Shown here in pieces: positions 1 to 11,714 of a stretch of 60,648 nucleotides of DNA (its first letter is position 1; the number at the start of each line of letters is the position of its first letter). The stretch lies in NCBI GenBank assembly GCA_016870715.1, contig VGAL01000006.1, positions 1 through 60,648 of the forward strand, in the 5' to 3' direction. Origin of the DNA: Actinomycetota bacterium. Its GTDB lineage: Bacteria; Actinomycetota; Actinomycetes; Nanopelagicales; Nanopelagicaceae. The position numbers and the translations under genes are program-made. A model generated the notes under the pieces. It ran no database searches. It was not told the DNA's origin and saw only the letters and a program-made list of their open reading frames with translations.

Positions 1-229
1 ATTTCTCTAAGAGATAGGTGCTATCAATTCGGTAAAGATTAGCGAGAACGCGGATATGGCCACGGGCGTACACATCGCCACCACACAGTGAGAAGTCATT
101 CCGCTCAAGCGCTGCTACCAAACTCGAACGTAGCTTGGTCTTTTCAGCAACTTGCTCCAGTGAGAGTTCAGCCGCGTTACGAGCGGCTAATAGATCTGAG
201 CCAATCGACCTATCTGACCTATCTGACAT
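1..229 (-). CDS. RodZ-like helix-turn-helix protein, N-terminal part (cut by window edge)
   Basis: I translated this partial gene directly from the minus strand; it begins with ATG at 229 and runs off the window at base 1. The visible 76 residues carry an Xre-type helix-turn-helix: an LLAARNAAELSLEQVAEKT segment followed by a GGDVYARGHIR segment. The latter is the hallmark of the cytoplasmic HTH domain of RodZ-like proteins, which link the cell-shape or envelope machinery to the membrane. A strong ribosome-binding site (GGAGGTG) sits about 6 bases before the ATG, which fixes the start. The transmembrane and C-terminal parts are outside the window, so full-length architecture cannot be checked. 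It lies just downstream of ftsK on the same strand. The family call is confident; the exact role is inferred. Confidence 0.8.
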   Translation of the reverse strand, partial: MSDRSDRSIGSDLLAARNAAELSLEQVAEKTKLRSSLVAALERNDFSLCGGDVYARGHIRVLANLYRIDSTYLLEK

Positions 230-302
230 ATCTCACCTCCCTGGGGGAATCAGGAAGATAAGGGTAAGTCCAGCAATGTGCGGTGGACAAGTCCTGCGAA
301 AA

Positions 303-2696
303 TTAACTTCGGAGCGAGGCAAGAACCCCTGGTAGCTCCTCTGCTGAGATCAGCACTTCGCGCGCTTTCGAGCCTTCACTTGGTCCGACAATCCCCCGAC
401 TTTCCATCAAATCCATCAATCGCCCTGCCTTGGCAAATCCAACGCGTAATTTTCGTTGCAACATCGAGGTCGATCCAAATTGAGTTGAGACCACGAGTTC
501 TACCGCCTGTAGAAGTAAATCTAAATCATCTCCGATATCTGAATCGATATCACTTCGTTTATTGACTGGGGCCGTGACATCTTCGCGATACTGCGCCTCT
601 CGTTGGTTCTTCACATGGTAGACAACGGATTCGATTTCACGTTCAGAGACATATGCACCCTGCAATCGCATCGACCTACTTGCCCCCATCGGAATAAATA
701 AGCCATCACCTTGCCCAACGAGTTTCTCTGCTCCCGAAGCATCAAGAATTACGCGACTATCGGCGAGACTGCTTGTAGCAAAAGCTAGCCGCGAAGGAAC
801 GTTAGCTTTGATAAGTCCAGTGACTATGTCCACACTTGGGCGTTGCGTTGCAAGGACTAAATGAATTCCCGCGGCGCGAGCAAGTTGAGTGATTCGCACA
901 ATGGAATCTTCCACATCTCGAGGAGCAACCATCATCAAATCTGCCAATTCATCGACGATGACAAGTAGATATGGATATGGTTTCAACCTTCGCTGGCTGC
1001 CTGGGAGCGGTTTTAACTTTCCGGCTTTGACTGCCTTGTTGAAATCATCGATATGCCTAAAACCAAAATTCGATAGGTCGTCGTAACGGTTATCCATCTC
1101 TTTAACTACCCAGGCAAGTGCATCGGCTGCCTTTTTCGGATTGGTGATAATTGGTGATATGAGGTGTGGAATACCTTCATATGCATTTAATTCCACACGC
1201 TTGGGGTCAACGAGAATCATCCGCACTTCATCAGGGGTCGAGCGCATGAGAATCGAAGTGACCAAAGAGTTGATCATGCTGGATTTTCCCGAACCAGTAG
1301 CGCCAGCCACCAGTAAATGTGGCATCTTGGCTAGGTTTGCACAGATGAAATTACCTTCAACATCTTTACCCAAACCAATGACAAGCGGATGCTGCTCATT
1401 TGCAGCTACTTGAGAGCGAAGGACATCGCCAAGGGCGACTACCTCGCGGTCGGCGTTGGGAATTTCGATACCCACTGCAGATTTCCCTGGAATCGGACTC
1501 AAGATACGAACATCACTACTTGCCACTGCATAAGAGATGTTCTTACTTAAGGCAGTGATCTTTTCAACTTTGACCGCGTTACCCAACTCGACTTCATATC
1601 GGGTCACTGTTGGCCCGCGCATCACGCCGGTGACTTCGGCATCAATATCGAACTGAGCAAATACCTCGTGGAGAGCTACTACGACAGTCTCGTTAGCTTT
1701 TGTCTTTCCTTTGGTGGCTGGAGAGCTCTTCAATAAATCGGCAGCGGGGAGAATGTAATCAAGCATCTCTGATAATTCCAACTGTTCTGCTTCAGTTAGC
1801 GCAGGTTGCACTGCCGGGGCTGGAATCGGTGGCTGGGTGACCAGTTGAGTGGAATGGTTCATTAACTGGGTTTGCTCAATCCCATCCTCATCACCATCGA
1901 CCTCCTCCACTTCATCCGCTGCTTCGTCGAGATTCTGTTCATCCTCTTGATATGCAATCACTGGCGTTTCGAAAGGTTCATTCTCGCTAATCTCAAAATC
2001 TTCCTCATGCTCCTGTTCGCGACGGAGCCTACGTGCCTCTAATTGATTTGCCGCAGCGCTTGATGCACCTTTGAAGAGCGAAACAATTTTTGCGCTGGCA
2101 ACATTTAATGGAGTAGCAGTTGTCACCAAGAGACCGAAGAGAATCAGAATGAGCAAGATTGGAACTGCAACCCACGCTGTGACTAAGGCTATGAGTGGAG
2201 CAGAAATCCCATAACCGAGCCATCCTCCGCCGCCGCGCATATCGGTTGCACCATCTGCAGGAATTGGCGAGTGCGCAATGATGTGTAGCAGGCCAGTAAG
2301 ACCCACCACTATCGTAGAAATGCCAATCGTTATACGACCGGTTGCAGCAGATTCTTGAGGTGTGCGCAATAAACGAATACCTAAGTAGAACAAAAGTGCT
2401 GGAGTGATAAATCCAATCTTGCCGAATGCGCCGGCAACCACTGCGTGGATGAGATTCCCAAAGAAATTATCTAATCGAAACCAGATTCCCGCGCTGGAGA
2501 TCAGCGAAAGGATGATGATGAATAATCCCAATCCATCTCGACGATGTGCCGGGTCTAATTCTTTAGCGCCTTTTAATAAGAAACGAATAGCACCACCAAT
2601 CGCAGAGGCAATTGCGAGCCAGATTTTCCCAATGGCGCCGCGCGATCCCTTGCCGCTTCGGGCAGGGGAATTCCCGGTTTTCTTTGCGCGCGCCAT
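303..2696 (-). CDS. ftsK: DNA translocase FtsK
   Basis: Septum-anchored DNA pump that clears chromosome termini during division. The N-terminal ~190 residues contain several hydrophobic membrane segments, followed by an acidic linker rich in Glu/Asp (about residues 225-275), and then the RecA-like motor with Walker A GATGSGKSS near residue 465 and a Walker B-type LLVIVDELADLMM. A C-terminal winged-helix gamma domain (VSTQFGSTSMLQRKLRVGF) would read KOPS-type sequences. At about 797 residues it is a normal actinobacterial length with a short linker. I prefer ATG at 2696 to the in-frame TTG at 2702: a TACCCT box ends 7 bases before the ATG, matching the leaderless-promoter pattern seen elsewhere in the window. 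A GAGGA further upstream could alternatively serve the TTG. Confidence 0.96.
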   Translation of the reverse strand: MARAKKTGNSPARSGKGSRGAIGKIWLAIASAIGGAIRFLLKGAKELDPAHRRDGLGLFIIILSLISSAGIWFRLDNFFGNLIHAVVAGAFGKIGFITPALLFYLGIRLLRTPQESAATGRITIGISTIVVGLTGLLHIIAHSPIPADGATDMRGGGGWLGYGISAPLIALVTAWVAVPILLILILFGLLVTTATPLNVASAKIVSLFKGASSAAANQLEARRLRREQEHEEDFEISENEPFETPVIAYQEDEQNLDEAADEVEEVDGDEDGIEQTQLMNHSTQLVTQPPIPAPAVQPALTEAEQLELSEMLDYILPAADLLKSSPATKGKTKANETVVVALHEVFAQFDIDAEVTGVMRGPTVTRYEVELGNAVKVEKITALSKNISYAVASSDVRILSPIPGKSAVGIEIPNADREVVALGDVLRSQVAANEQHPLVIGLGKDVEGNFICANLAKMPHLLVAGATGSGKSSMINSLVTSILMRSTPDEVRMILVDPKRVELNAYEGIPHLISPIITNPKKAADALAWVVKEMDNRYDDLSNFGFRHIDDFNKAVKAGKLKPLPGSQRRLKPYPYLLVIVDELADLMMVAPRDVEDSIVRITQLARAAGIHLVLATQRPSVDIVTGLIKANVPSRLAFATSSLADSRVILDASGAEKLVGQGDGLFIPMGASRSMRLQGAYVSEREIESVVYHVKNQREAQYREDVTAPVNKRSDIDSDIGDDLDLLLQAVELVVSTQFGSTSMLQRKLRVGFAKAGRLMDLMESRGIVGPSEGSKAREVLISAEELPGVLASLRS

Positions 2697-2757
2697 ACCC
2701 AAGAGGGTAAATCCTCGATAAACAGCGGGCTGTGAGGCGCGCCGATTGGAAGTTGCT

Positions 2758-4440
2758 TCAGACCTCGATGACTACTGGGACGATCATTGGGCGACGTCGA
2801 TGTTCGCCTCCGACCCATTTTCCGACAACGCGACGAACTGTTTGCGAGAGTTGATGTGAACCTGTCACTCCACTTACTACAGCCTCAACAAGAGATTCGA
2901 CGATTCGTTCGCGCACCTCATCGAAGAGTGATTCATCTTCAGCAAAACCGCGTGCATGTATATCTGGGCCAGCAACAATCTTCCCAGTCTGTGCCTCTAT
3001 TACGACGACTACTGAGATGAAGCCCTCTTCACCAAGAATGCGCCGGTCTTTCAAGGATGCATCAGAGATATCGCCAATGCTCGAACCATCTACATAGACG
3101 TAACCACACGGCACAGCTCCCACAATCGATGCCTTGTGGTTGATTAAATCAACGACCACGCCATCTTCAGCTAACAGCACGTTCTCACTTCGCACGCCTG
3201 ATGATTTCGCAATCGCACCGTTAGCGCGCAAATGACGCCATTCACCATGAATGGGAAGGACATGCTTTGGTTTGACGATGTTGTAGCAATAGAGAAGTTC
3301 ACCTGCGGCAGCGTGACCAGAAACGTGGACTAGAGCATTAGATTTATGAACTACTTTCGCACCACGACGTGTAAGTTCATTGATCACTCGATATACCGCA
3401 TTCTCATTTCCCGGAATAAGCGAAGAGGCGAGGATTACTGTGTCGCCGTAGCCGACCTTTATATTGTGATCTCCATACGCCATTCGCGAGAGCGCAGCTA
3501 ACGGTTCGCCTTGGGAACCAGTGCAAACCAACACCACATTATCGCCGAGGCTATCGACATCCTTGCTCTCAACAATCAATGATGGTGGGACATGTAAATA
3601 CCCCAACTCCTCGGCTACTCGCATATTACGAACCATAGATCGGCCGATGAATGCCACCTTTCGATTGTGATTCATTGCGGTATCGAGCACTTGTTGGATT
3701 CGGTGAATATGTGAGGCAAAGGAGGCGACAATTATTCGTCGGTTGGTTGATGCGAAAATCCGATCGAGCACTGGCATAATCTCAGCTTCGCTCGTAACAA
3801 AACCTGGTACATCAGCATTCGTAGAATCGACCATAAATAGGTCGACCCCTTCTTGACCCAAGCGCGCAAAGGTGCGCAAGTCCGTTAACTTCCCATCAAG
3901 AGGCAACTGATCCATCTTGAAATCACCAGTGTGCAGGATGGTTCCCGCTTTAGTAGTGATCGCAATCGCCAGTGAATCTGGAATCGAGTGGTTCACGGCA
4001 ACAAACTCACAATCAAACTCACCAATTCGCAACTTCTCTCCGGCGACTACTTCTTGCGTTAACGGAGTTATGCGGTGCTCCTTCAATTTCTCTGTTATAA
4101 AGGCGAGGGTGAGTTTGGAGCCGATAATTTTGATATCACCGCGCTCGCGCAGTAGGTACGGGACTGCGCCAATGTGGTCTTCGTGTCCATGCGTGAGAAT
4201 CACCGCCTCCACATCTGCTAAACGATGTCGAATGTAAGAGAAGTCCGGAAGAATGAGGTCGATTCCAGGTTGATTCTCTTCAGGGAAGAGAACACCGACG
4301 TCAACAATCAATAGCTTTCCATTATGTTCAAAGACGGTCATATTTCGACCGATCTCTCCCAAGCCGCCTAGAGCGACTATTCGTAAGCCATCTTTGGGCA
4401 ACTCTGGCGGCAGCGAATATTCAGGATGGGCGTGTGTCAT
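2758..4440 (-). CDS. rnj: Ribonuclease J
   Basis: Metallo-beta-lactamase/beta-CASP ribonuclease with endo- and 5'-3' exonuclease activity in RNA processing and turnover. The zinc-binding HGHEDH motif is at residues 84-89, preceded by the IVALGGLGEIGRNM segment typical of the family; later metal ligands and the beta-CASP insert (DSTNADVPGFVTSE; CTGSQGEP; HVSGHA) are visible. The 560 residues match the usual 550-560. It is followed directly on the same strand by ftsK and preceded by dapA with a 16-base gap. The order dapA-rnj-ftsK is what I recall from mycobacteria, so the assignment is firm. A GAGAGA stretch about 8 bases before ATG 4440 can serve as ribosome-binding site. Confidence 0.97.
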   Translation of the reverse strand: MTHAHPEYSLPPELPKDGLRIVALGGLGEIGRNMTVFEHNGKLLIVDVGVLFPEENQPGIDLILPDFSYIRHRLADVEAVILTHGHEDHIGAVPYLLRERGDIKIIGSKLTLAFITEKLKEHRITPLTQEVVAGEKLRIGEFDCEFVAVNHSIPDSLAIAITTKAGTILHTGDFKMDQLPLDGKLTDLRTFARLGQEGVDLFMVDSTNADVPGFVTSEAEIMPVLDRIFASTNRRIIVASFASHIHRIQQVLDTAMNHNRKVAFIGRSMVRNMRVAEELGYLHVPPSLIVESKDVDSLGDNVVLVCTGSQGEPLAALSRMAYGDHNIKVGYGDTVILASSLIPGNENAVYRVINELTRRGAKVVHKSNALVHVSGHAAAGELLYCYNIVKPKHVLPIHGEWRHLRANGAIAKSSGVRSENVLLAEDGVVVDLINHKASIVGAVPCGYVYVDGSSIGDISDASLKDRRILGEEGFISVVVVIEAQTGKIVAGPDIHARGFAEDESLFDEVRERIVESLVEAVVSGVTGSHQLSQTVRRVVGKWVGGEHRRRPMIVPVVIEV

Positions 4441-4456
4441 TAAGAATTTCTCTCTC

Positions 4457-5347
4457 TCATATGAGCTTTACGCGCCCATCAGTCAGATCGCGACGTAATT
4501 GCGCAATCTGTTCTGTGGTTGCATCAACAAGTGGAAGGCGAACCTGTCCACCCGGTAAGCCCATTAACGTCAAAGCAGCTTTGGTAAGGATCGCACCTTG
4601 GGTACGGAAGGTGCCGGTATAAACGGGAAGAAGTTCCTGATGCAGTTCAAGCGCTCGTTCGCTCTTGCCTGCAAACCATGCATCAATCATCTCACGAAGT
4701 CGAGCGCCCACGGTGTGACCGCAGACCGATACACATCCAACTGCGCCGACCGAGAGCAACGGAAGATTGAGGATGTCATCACCGGAATACACTGGAATCC
4801 CAGATCGCTTGATTACCCAGGAGGTTTCGGCAACATTTCCTTTTGCATCTTTGAGCGCAACAATTCGCGGATGCTCAAATAGGGAGACAATCGTGTCGCT
4901 CTCAATAGGAATTCCAGTACGGTGTGGAATGTCATACATCATCACCGGAAGATCGGTGGCATCAGCGATTGCTCTAAAGTGGGCGGCGATACCGCTTTGT
5001 GGTGGCTTGTTGTAATACGGAGTGACTACCAATAACCCATCTGCGCCAGCGCTTTGCGCTTGCTGACCTTGAATGACGCTATGCGAGGTTTCATTATTTC
5101 CCGCGCCGGCAATGACATGAATCTTCGGACCAACAACTTTTTTAACTACCTTGATAATCTCAACTTTTTCTTCATCACTTGTTGTGGGCGCTTCACCGGT
5201 GGTGCCATTGACCACGATGCCATCATGTCCAGTTGAGAGTAAATGAGCAGCAATCGCCTCAACCCCTGCCCAGTCAATCTCGAGCTCCTTATTAAAAGGA
5301 GTGACCATCGCGGTGATAAGCCGACCAAAGGGGGGTGCAATCTGCAT
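4457..5347 (-). CDS. dapA: 4-hydroxy-tetrahydrodipicolinate synthase
   Basis: Condenses pyruvate with aspartate semialdehyde, the first committed step of the diaminopimelate/lysine pathway, in the cytoplasm. It is a class I aldolase: the Schiff-base lysine is K166 in IVALKDAKG, the proton-relay tyrosine is in MYDIPHRTG (Y138), and GTTGE (48-52) forms the pyruvate carboxylate pocket. The 296 residues are standard. Together with dapB further along the same strand it supplies DAP for peptidoglycan. A TAGCCT box lies 7 bases before the ATG and there is no clear Shine-Dalgarno, so the message may be leaderless. The gap to rnj is 16 bases, which suggests co-transcription. Confidence 0.97.
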   Translation of the reverse strand: MQIAPPFGRLITAMVTPFNKELEIDWAGVEAIAAHLLSTGHDGIVVNGTTGEAPTTSDEEKVEIIKVVKKVVGPKIHVIAGAGNNETSHSVIQGQQAQSAGADGLLVVTPYYNKPPQSGIAAHFRAIADATDLPVMMYDIPHRTGIPIESDTIVSLFEHPRIVALKDAKGNVAETSWVIKRSGIPVYSGDDILNLPLLSVGAVGCVSVCGHTVGARLREMIDAWFAGKSERALELHQELLPVYTGTFRTQGAILTKAALTLMGLPGGQVRLPLVDATTEQIAQLRRDLTDGRVKLI

Positions 5348-5373
5348 AGTGGCAAGGCTACCGCGCTGACTAC

Positions 5374-6108
5374 CTACGGAGCCACGCGCCCTGATTTTTC
5401 AAAGGCTGCATGGGTCAAGGGCATCAGGCGCGCAAAGTCTGCTTCCATCTTCTCGGCGACCATTTCAATCTCGCGCTGAGGGTAACTCGGGAAATGCGAG
5501 CCCTCGCGGGAGGTTCGAAGAGAGAGGAAATTCATCAACGCTCGAGCATTCATCGTGACATACATCGATGAGAAGAGACCCACAGGTAGAACTGCTCGTG
5601 CGACCTCACGCGCAACACCCGCATCTAGCATCTTTTTGTACTCCGCATAAGCAGCAAGGTAGGCACTCTTCATCGATGCAACCGTTAATGCATGTTGCTC
5701 ATCGCTTCCATCTACATATGTGTATGCCCCAGGTTTACCTTCTTGAACTAATGGACGATTTCGTGCCGGAATATAGAAAATCGGACGTAGCTCTCGGTAA
5801 CGACCGCTCTCCTCGTTATACGAGGCGATTCGATGTCGCATAAATTCTCTAAAGACGAATATTGGCGCGGAGACGAAGAAGGTCATGGAGGTGTGCTCGA
5901 AGGGGGTGCCGTGGCGCTCACGCGCGAGAAAGTTGATTAGCCCCACCGAGCGCTCAGGATCTTTTCCAATTTCATCGAGCGAGGTCTCACCTGAAGTGGA
6001 TACCCGAGCAGCCCAGATGACGTCGGCATCGCTCGCACTGGATTTCACTAACTCAACGGTTACATCGTCGAGAAATACCGGTTCCATCTCTCGTTCTTCA
6101 TTTGCCAC
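5374..6108 (-). CDS. thyX: FAD-dependent thymidylate synthase ThyX
   Basis: Flavin-dependent methylation of dUMP to dTMP using methylenetetrahydrofolate and NADPH. The diagnostic ThyX motif RHRxxSxNExSxR is present as RHRIASYNEESGR at residues 91-103. The length of 244 residues is typical of actinobacterial ThyX. Two starts are possible: GTG at 6108, with a TAGGGT box (6116-6121) 7 bases upstream that suggests a leaderless message, and ATG at 6087 preceded by a weak GAGAG. I use the GTG. The gene is divergent from azlC and sits upstream of dapA with a short gap, the thyX-dapA order recalled from mycobacteria. No thyA is seen in this window. Confidence 0.96.
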   Translation of the reverse strand: MANEEREMEPVFLDDVTVELVKSSASDADVIWAARVSTSGETSLDEIGKDPERSVGLINFLARERHGTPFEHTSMTFFVSAPIFVFREFMRHRIASYNEESGRYRELRPIFYIPARNRPLVQEGKPGAYTYVDGSDEQHALTVASMKSAYLAAYAEYKKMLDAGVAREVARAVLPVGLFSSMYVTMNARALMNFLSLRTSREGSHFPSYPQREIEMVAEKMEADFARLMPLTHAAFEKSGRVAP

Positions 6109-6115
6109 GCGTCAG

Positions 6116-6134
6116 ACCCTACCCTGAGATAGGG
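6116..6134. promoter_or_regulatory. Divergent thyX/azlC control region with inverted repeat
   Basis: The 38 bases between thyX (minus) and azlC (plus) contain an inverted repeat CCCTA (6117-6121) / TAGGG (6130-6134). Its left arm doubles as a TAGGGT -10-like box for thyX on the minus strand, ending 7 bases before the GTG start. On the plus strand CAAGAT ends 6 bases before the azlC ATG. I infer two closely packed, probably leaderless promoters; no -35 element is convincing. Confidence 0.45.
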
Positions 6135-6146
6135 CAAGATACGCAT

Positions 6147-6806
6147 ATGTCCCGCGCGGTGATTCGTGACTCACTCAGCATCTCGATTGCTGTTGGTACC
6201 TATGGAGCAGCCTTCGGGGTAGCAAGCGTTGCCGCCGGATTATCGATTGCGCAAACCTGCGCGCTCTCACTTCTGCTCTTTAGCGGCGCATCGCAATTTG
6301 CAGTTGCTGGAGTTCTCGGTGCAGGTGGAAGCGCAATGAGCGCAATCGCCGCGAGCGCACTATTGGCGCTACGTAATGGTTTCTATGGCGCACGCATGGC
6401 CCCCCTTCTTCAGGTTCGTGGCTTCAAACGGTTGCTTGCCTCACAAATCACGATTGATGAATCAACAGCGGTTGCTTTGGCTCATGAAGAAAAGAGTGCC
6501 AGCGATGCACGTAAAGGATTTTGGTTAACTGGTGGCGGTATCTATCTCTTCTGGAATCTTGCTACTTTGCTCGGCGCGCTCGGCGCCAATTCACTCGGCG
6601 ATCCTGCGCAGTGGGGACTTGATGCAACTATCCCCGCTGCCTTTCTCGGTTTACTCTGGCCACGACTAAAAAGCAACATCTCTCGACTCGTTGCGCTCGC
6701 TGCAATTTGCCTTGCCCTATTGCTCACACCATTTCTCTCACCTGGTTTACCAATTATTGCCTGTGTCCTCATTCCGATTATTGCTGGTTGGCGGGTGCGT
6801 ACCTGA
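6147..6806 (+). CDS. azlC: AzlC family branched-chain amino acid exporter, large subunit
   Basis: Integral membrane protein of the AzlC/BrnF family, the large subunit of a two-component exporter of branched-chain amino acids. The early GTYGAAFGVASVAAGLS and the SLLLFSGASQFA segment are typical of the family, and most of the 219 residues lie in hydrophobic helices. I start at ATG 6147 rather than the upstream in-frame codon at 6102, because the extra residues are hydrophilic, overlap thyX and do not resemble the family. The stop overlaps the azlD start (TGATG), so the two subunits are translationally coupled. A link to the ilv genes about 40 kb away is plausible but inferred; export of other small amino acids is possible. 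Confidence 0.9.
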   Translation: MSRAVIRDSLSISIAVGTYGAAFGVASVAAGLSIAQTCALSLLLFSGASQFAVAGVLGAGGSAMSAIAASALLALRNGFYGARMAPLLQVRGFKRLLASQITIDESTAVALAHEEKSASDARKGFWLTGGGIYLFWNLATLLGALGANSLGDPAQWGLDATIPAAFLGLLWPRLKSNISRLVALAAICLALLLTPFLSPGLPIIACVLIPIIAGWRVRT

Positions 6807-7102
6807 TGTGGAGCGCTGTTATCGGAGCGAGCGCGTTGGCATTCGCTTTCAAATACATTGGCCAATCGATTCCCCAGTCAGTTCTTACCAATCCGCGAAT
6901 CGCCAAAATTGCAGACCTGATCCCTACCGCCCTCTTAGCAGGATTAGTGGCGGTGCAGACATTTGCTTCCAAGACTGAACTTGTCGTAGATCAGCGAATA
7001 GCAGGAGTTGCTGTAGCAGCAGTAGCACTTTACCTACGAGCGAATTTTCTCGTGATGTTAATTGCTGCAACGCTAACCTCTGCGTTACTCCATCAGTTGT
7101 AA
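6806..7102 (+). CDS. azlD: AzlD family branched-chain amino acid exporter, small subunit
   Basis: Small membrane partner of AzlC (BrnE-type). It has 98 residues with hydrophobic stretches near the start, around LIPTALLAGLVAVQTFA, and at the C-terminus (LVMLIAATLTSALLHQL); the conserved LPTALLA-like segment is characteristic of AzlD. The start ATG at 6806 overlaps the azlC stop in TGATG, which indicates coupled translation and a heteromeric complex. The in-frame extension back to 6707 lies inside azlC and is not needed. The gene ends 4 bases before the convergent glutaredoxin-like gene, with no room for a conventional terminator. Confidence 0.88.
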   Translation: MWSAVIGASALAFAFKYIGQSIPQSVLTNPRIAKIADLIPTALLAGLVAVQTFASKTELVVDQRIAGVAVAAVALYLRANFLVMLIAATLTSALLHQL

Positions 7103-7106
7103 AAAA

Positions 7107-7355
7107 TTATTTGACGAGACCCAACGACTGTAACTTCGCTTTTAGTGTCGCATCGCTCGGTTCGGTTAAGTGGGTGCCATCATCGAAGACTATGACTGGA
7201 ATCGAGCGCATTCCTCCATTGATTTCGATGACCTTCTCGGCTGCACTCTCAACTGCATCAACATCGATGATTGTGTAAGGCACATTCAATTCATTGAGTA
7301 ATCGTTTTGATCGACGGCAATCGCCACACCAATCTGCGCTGTACATCGTAATCAT
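7107..7355 (-). CDS. Glutaredoxin/mycoredoxin-like protein
   Basis: Small thioredoxin-fold redox protein of 82 residues with a WCGDC dithiol motif (Cys10 and Cys13) and the cis-proline segment RSIPVIVFDDG. The start MYSADWCGDC resembles actinobacterial mycoredoxins that reduce mycothiol mixed disulfides, but the CGDC rather than CGYC centre leaves the partner thiol open. Starts: GTG at 7361 lies directly after the dapB stop, but the GGGAGG ribosome-binding site is only 3 bases away from it and 9 bases from ATG 7355, so I prefer the ATG. The gene follows dapB on the same strand and is convergent with azlD. Confidence 0.85.
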   Translation of the reverse strand: MITMYSADWCGDCRRSKRLLNELNVPYTIIDVDAVESAAEKVIEINGGMRSIPVIVFDDGTHLTEPSDATLKAKLQSLGLVK

Positions 7356-7361
7356 CTGCAC

Positions 7362-9403
<2,042 letters not shown>

Positions 9404-9411
9404 CTCGCTAT

Positions 9412-11607
9412 TTACTCTGGCTTATCAGCTAAGACAGGCTCTAGAGAGAGCTTGCCCTTCTCATCGATCTCACCGATGACGACCTCAATCTGGTCGCCCA
9501 CCTTCATGACATCCTCGATGTTCTCGATGCGCTTGCCACCGTGCATCTTGCGAATCTGCGAAACATGGAGCAAGCCATCTTTACCTGGGTAGAGAGTGAT
9601 GAAGGCTCCGAAGTTAGCGATCTTCACAACAGTTCCGTTGTATTTCTCGCCGACAGAGGGAACGTGTGGATTAGCAATCGCCATCACGCGCGCCTTAGCC
9701 GCCTCAGCTGCAGCACCTTCGGTAGAACCGATATAAATGGTGCCATCATCTTCGATCGAAATCTCAGCGCCAGTCTGGTCCTGAATCTCGTTGATTACTT
9801 TGCCCTTAGGTCCAATCACTGCACCAATCTGATCGGGATTGATCTTCACGGTAATGATTCGTGGAGCGAGCAAGCTCATCTCATCGGGGGTATCAATCGC
9901 GCTATTCATGATTCCAAGGATGGTCAATCGCGCTTCCTTTGCTTGCAGCAACGCACCAGCAAGAACTGATGCAGGAATGCCATCGAGTTTGGTATCCAAT
10001 TGCAATGCGGTGACAAATTCCTTTGTTCCTGCAACTTTGAAATCCATATCTCCAAAGGCATCTTCTGCGCCCAAGATATCGGTGATAGCGACATACTCGG
10101 TCTTGCCATCGACGTCATCCGAGATTAGACCCATTGCGATACCGGCAACTGGAGCCTTAAGTGGCACGCCAGCGTTGAGTAGCGCCAAAGTGGATGCACA
10201 AACCGAGCCCATGGAGGTAGAACCATTGGAGCCGAATGCTTCCGAAACCTGGCGGATCGCATAAGGGAACTCTTCGCGAGTTGGAAGAACTGGCAGGAGT
10301 GCGCGCTCAGCGAGTGCACCATGGCCAATCTCGCGACGCTTTGGCGAACCTACTCGTCCAGTCTCTCCCGTTGAATAAGGAGGGAAGTTGTAATTATGCA
10401 TGTAACGCTTAGTTGTCTCTGGATTGAGAGTGTCGAGCTGCTGTTCCATCTTCAACATATTCAAAGTGGTGATTCCCATGATCTGGGTTTCGCCACGCTC
10501 AAAGAGGGCAGAACCATGGACCCGTGGCACAACCTCGACTTCAGCGGTGATTGGACGGATATCACGCGGACCGCGACCATCGATACGAACCTTCTCGCGA
10601 AGAACTCGCTCACGTACCAATTTCTTTTGGAGAGAGCGGAAAGCAGATTTCACTTCCTTTTCGCGTCCTTCGAATTCAGTAGCAAGCGCTTCAAGTAATC
10701 CACTTTCAATCTCTTCGAGCTTTGCTTCGCGATCAGCTTTGGAGACGATAGTCAGCGCCTTGGCTGTCGTGTCTTTTACCTTCGCAGCAACTGCCTCAGC
10801 AGCGTCGCTCTGGTACTCGAGGAAGACCGGGAATTCTGCAGTTGGCTTCGCAGCAACTTTGGCAAGTTCGAGCTGAGCTTCGCAGAGAGTTTTAATGAAT
10901 GGCTTTGCGGCATCAAGACCCGCACCGACAATCTCTTCGGTTGGCGCTTGAGCGCCACCTTTGATGAGATCAATTGTGTGTGTAGTTGCCTCCGCTTCGA
11001 CCATCATGATGGCAACATCGTTGCCAGCAATCCGTCCTGCGACGACCATATCGAATACGGCACGCTCTAATTCAGAGTGGGTCGGGAATGCAACCCATTG
11101 ACCGTCGATAAGTGCGATTCGTACGCCACCGATTGGGCCAGAGAATGGCAATCCTGCTAATTGAGTGGACATCGACGATGCGTTGATTGCCACTACGTCA
11201 TATAGATGAGCTGGATTGAGCGAAAGAACGGTAACTACGATCTGAACTTCATTACGAAGTCCTTTGACGAATGATGGACGTAGCGGACGATCGATGAGTC
11301 GGCAGGTAAGGATCGCATCCTCACTTGGACGACCTTCGCGTCGGAAGAATGAACCAGGAATGCGCCCAACTGCATACATGCGCTCTTCAACATCAACCGT
11401 TAAGGGGAAGAAATCGAATTGATCCTTTGGATTCTTGGATGCTGTGGTTGCAGAGAGCAGCATTGTGTCCTCATCGAGAGTGACCACTGCTGAACCTGCT
11501 GCTTGTCGAGCAATGCGTCCTGTCTCGAATCGAATGATTCGCTTTCCGAACTTTCCATTGTCAATGACTGCTTCTGATGAATGTACTTGTGTGTCGTGAC
11601 CCGACAT
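9412..11607 (-). CDS. pnp: Polyribonucleotide nucleotidyltransferase (PNPase)
   Basis: Phosphorolytic 3'-5' exoribonuclease and RNA-tailing enzyme. Two RNase PH-like cores can be followed (N-terminal [11 protein letters not shown] to DRPLRPSF; second core with [37 protein letters not shown] and [10 protein letters not shown]), then a KH domain ([16 protein letters not shown], about residues 560-575) and an S1 domain ([18 protein letters not shown]). The 731 residues match the actinobacterial guanosine pentaphosphate synthetase/PNPase. A GGAG lies 7 bases before the ATG but is paired in a possible hairpin (11614-11652), which would allow autoregulation. The gene follows rpsO, the classic rpsO-pnp arrangement. 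Confidence 0.98.
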   Translation of the reverse strand: MSGHDTQVHSSEAVIDNGKFGKRIIRFETGRIARQAAGSAVVTLDEDTMLLSATTASKNPKDQFDFFPLTVDVEERMYAVGRIPGSFFRREGRPSEDAILTCRLIDRPLRPSFVKGLRNEVQIVVTVLSLNPAHLYDVVAINASSMSTQLAGLPFSGPIGGVRIALIDGQWVAFPTHSELERAVFDMVVAGRIAGNDVAIMMVEAEATTHTIDLIKGGAQAPTEEIVGAGLDAAKPFIKTLCEAQLELAKVAAKPTAEFPVFLEYQSDAAEAVAAKVKDTTAKALTIVSKADREAKLEEIESGLLEALATEFEGREKEVKSAFRSLQKKLVRERVLREKVRIDGRGPRDIRPITAEVEVVPRVHGSALFERGETQIMGITTLNMLKMEQQLDTLNPETTKRYMHNYNFPPYSTGETGRVGSPKRREIGHGALAERALLPVLPTREEFPYAIRQVSEAFGSNGSTSMGSVCASTLALLNAGVPLKAPVAGIAMGLISDDVDGKTEYVAITDILGAEDAFGDMDFKVAGTKEFVTALQLDTKLDGIPASVLAGALLQAKEARLTILGIMNSAIDTPDEMSLLAPRIITVKINPDQIGAVIGPKGKVINEIQDQTGAEISIEDDGTIYIGSTEGAAAEAAKARVMAIANPHVPSVGEKYNGTVVKIANFGAFITLYPGKDGLLHVSQIRKMHGGKRIENIEDVMKVGDQIEVVIGEIDEKGKLSLEPVLADKPE

Positions 11608-11613
11608 GGGTCG

Positions 11614-11652
11614 TCTCCATATCTCGCGAGCGTTGGCTATCTGCGATGGAGA
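11614..11652 (-). promoter_or_regulatory. Inverted repeat masking the pnp ribosome-binding site
   Basis: TCTCCAT (11614-11620) and ATGGAGA (11646-11652) are perfect 7-base inverted repeats. On the pnp message the strand nearest the gene contains the GGAG Shine-Dalgarno, so folding would sequester it. The loop of 25 bases contains a CTCGCGAG palindrome. PNPase is known to control its own mRNA in enterobacteria; an analogous control here is an inference. Confidence 0.5.
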
Positions 11653-11714
11653 TCATCGATCGAAGCTGTCGGCATAAATATCCGAGAGCCACTACCGAGG
11701 ACCCCAACCTATAG

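Noticed and set aside
11680-11705. A CTCGG repeat in the rpsO-pnp gap read at first as a hairpin
   Set aside because: The two copies are direct, not inverted, so they cannot pair.
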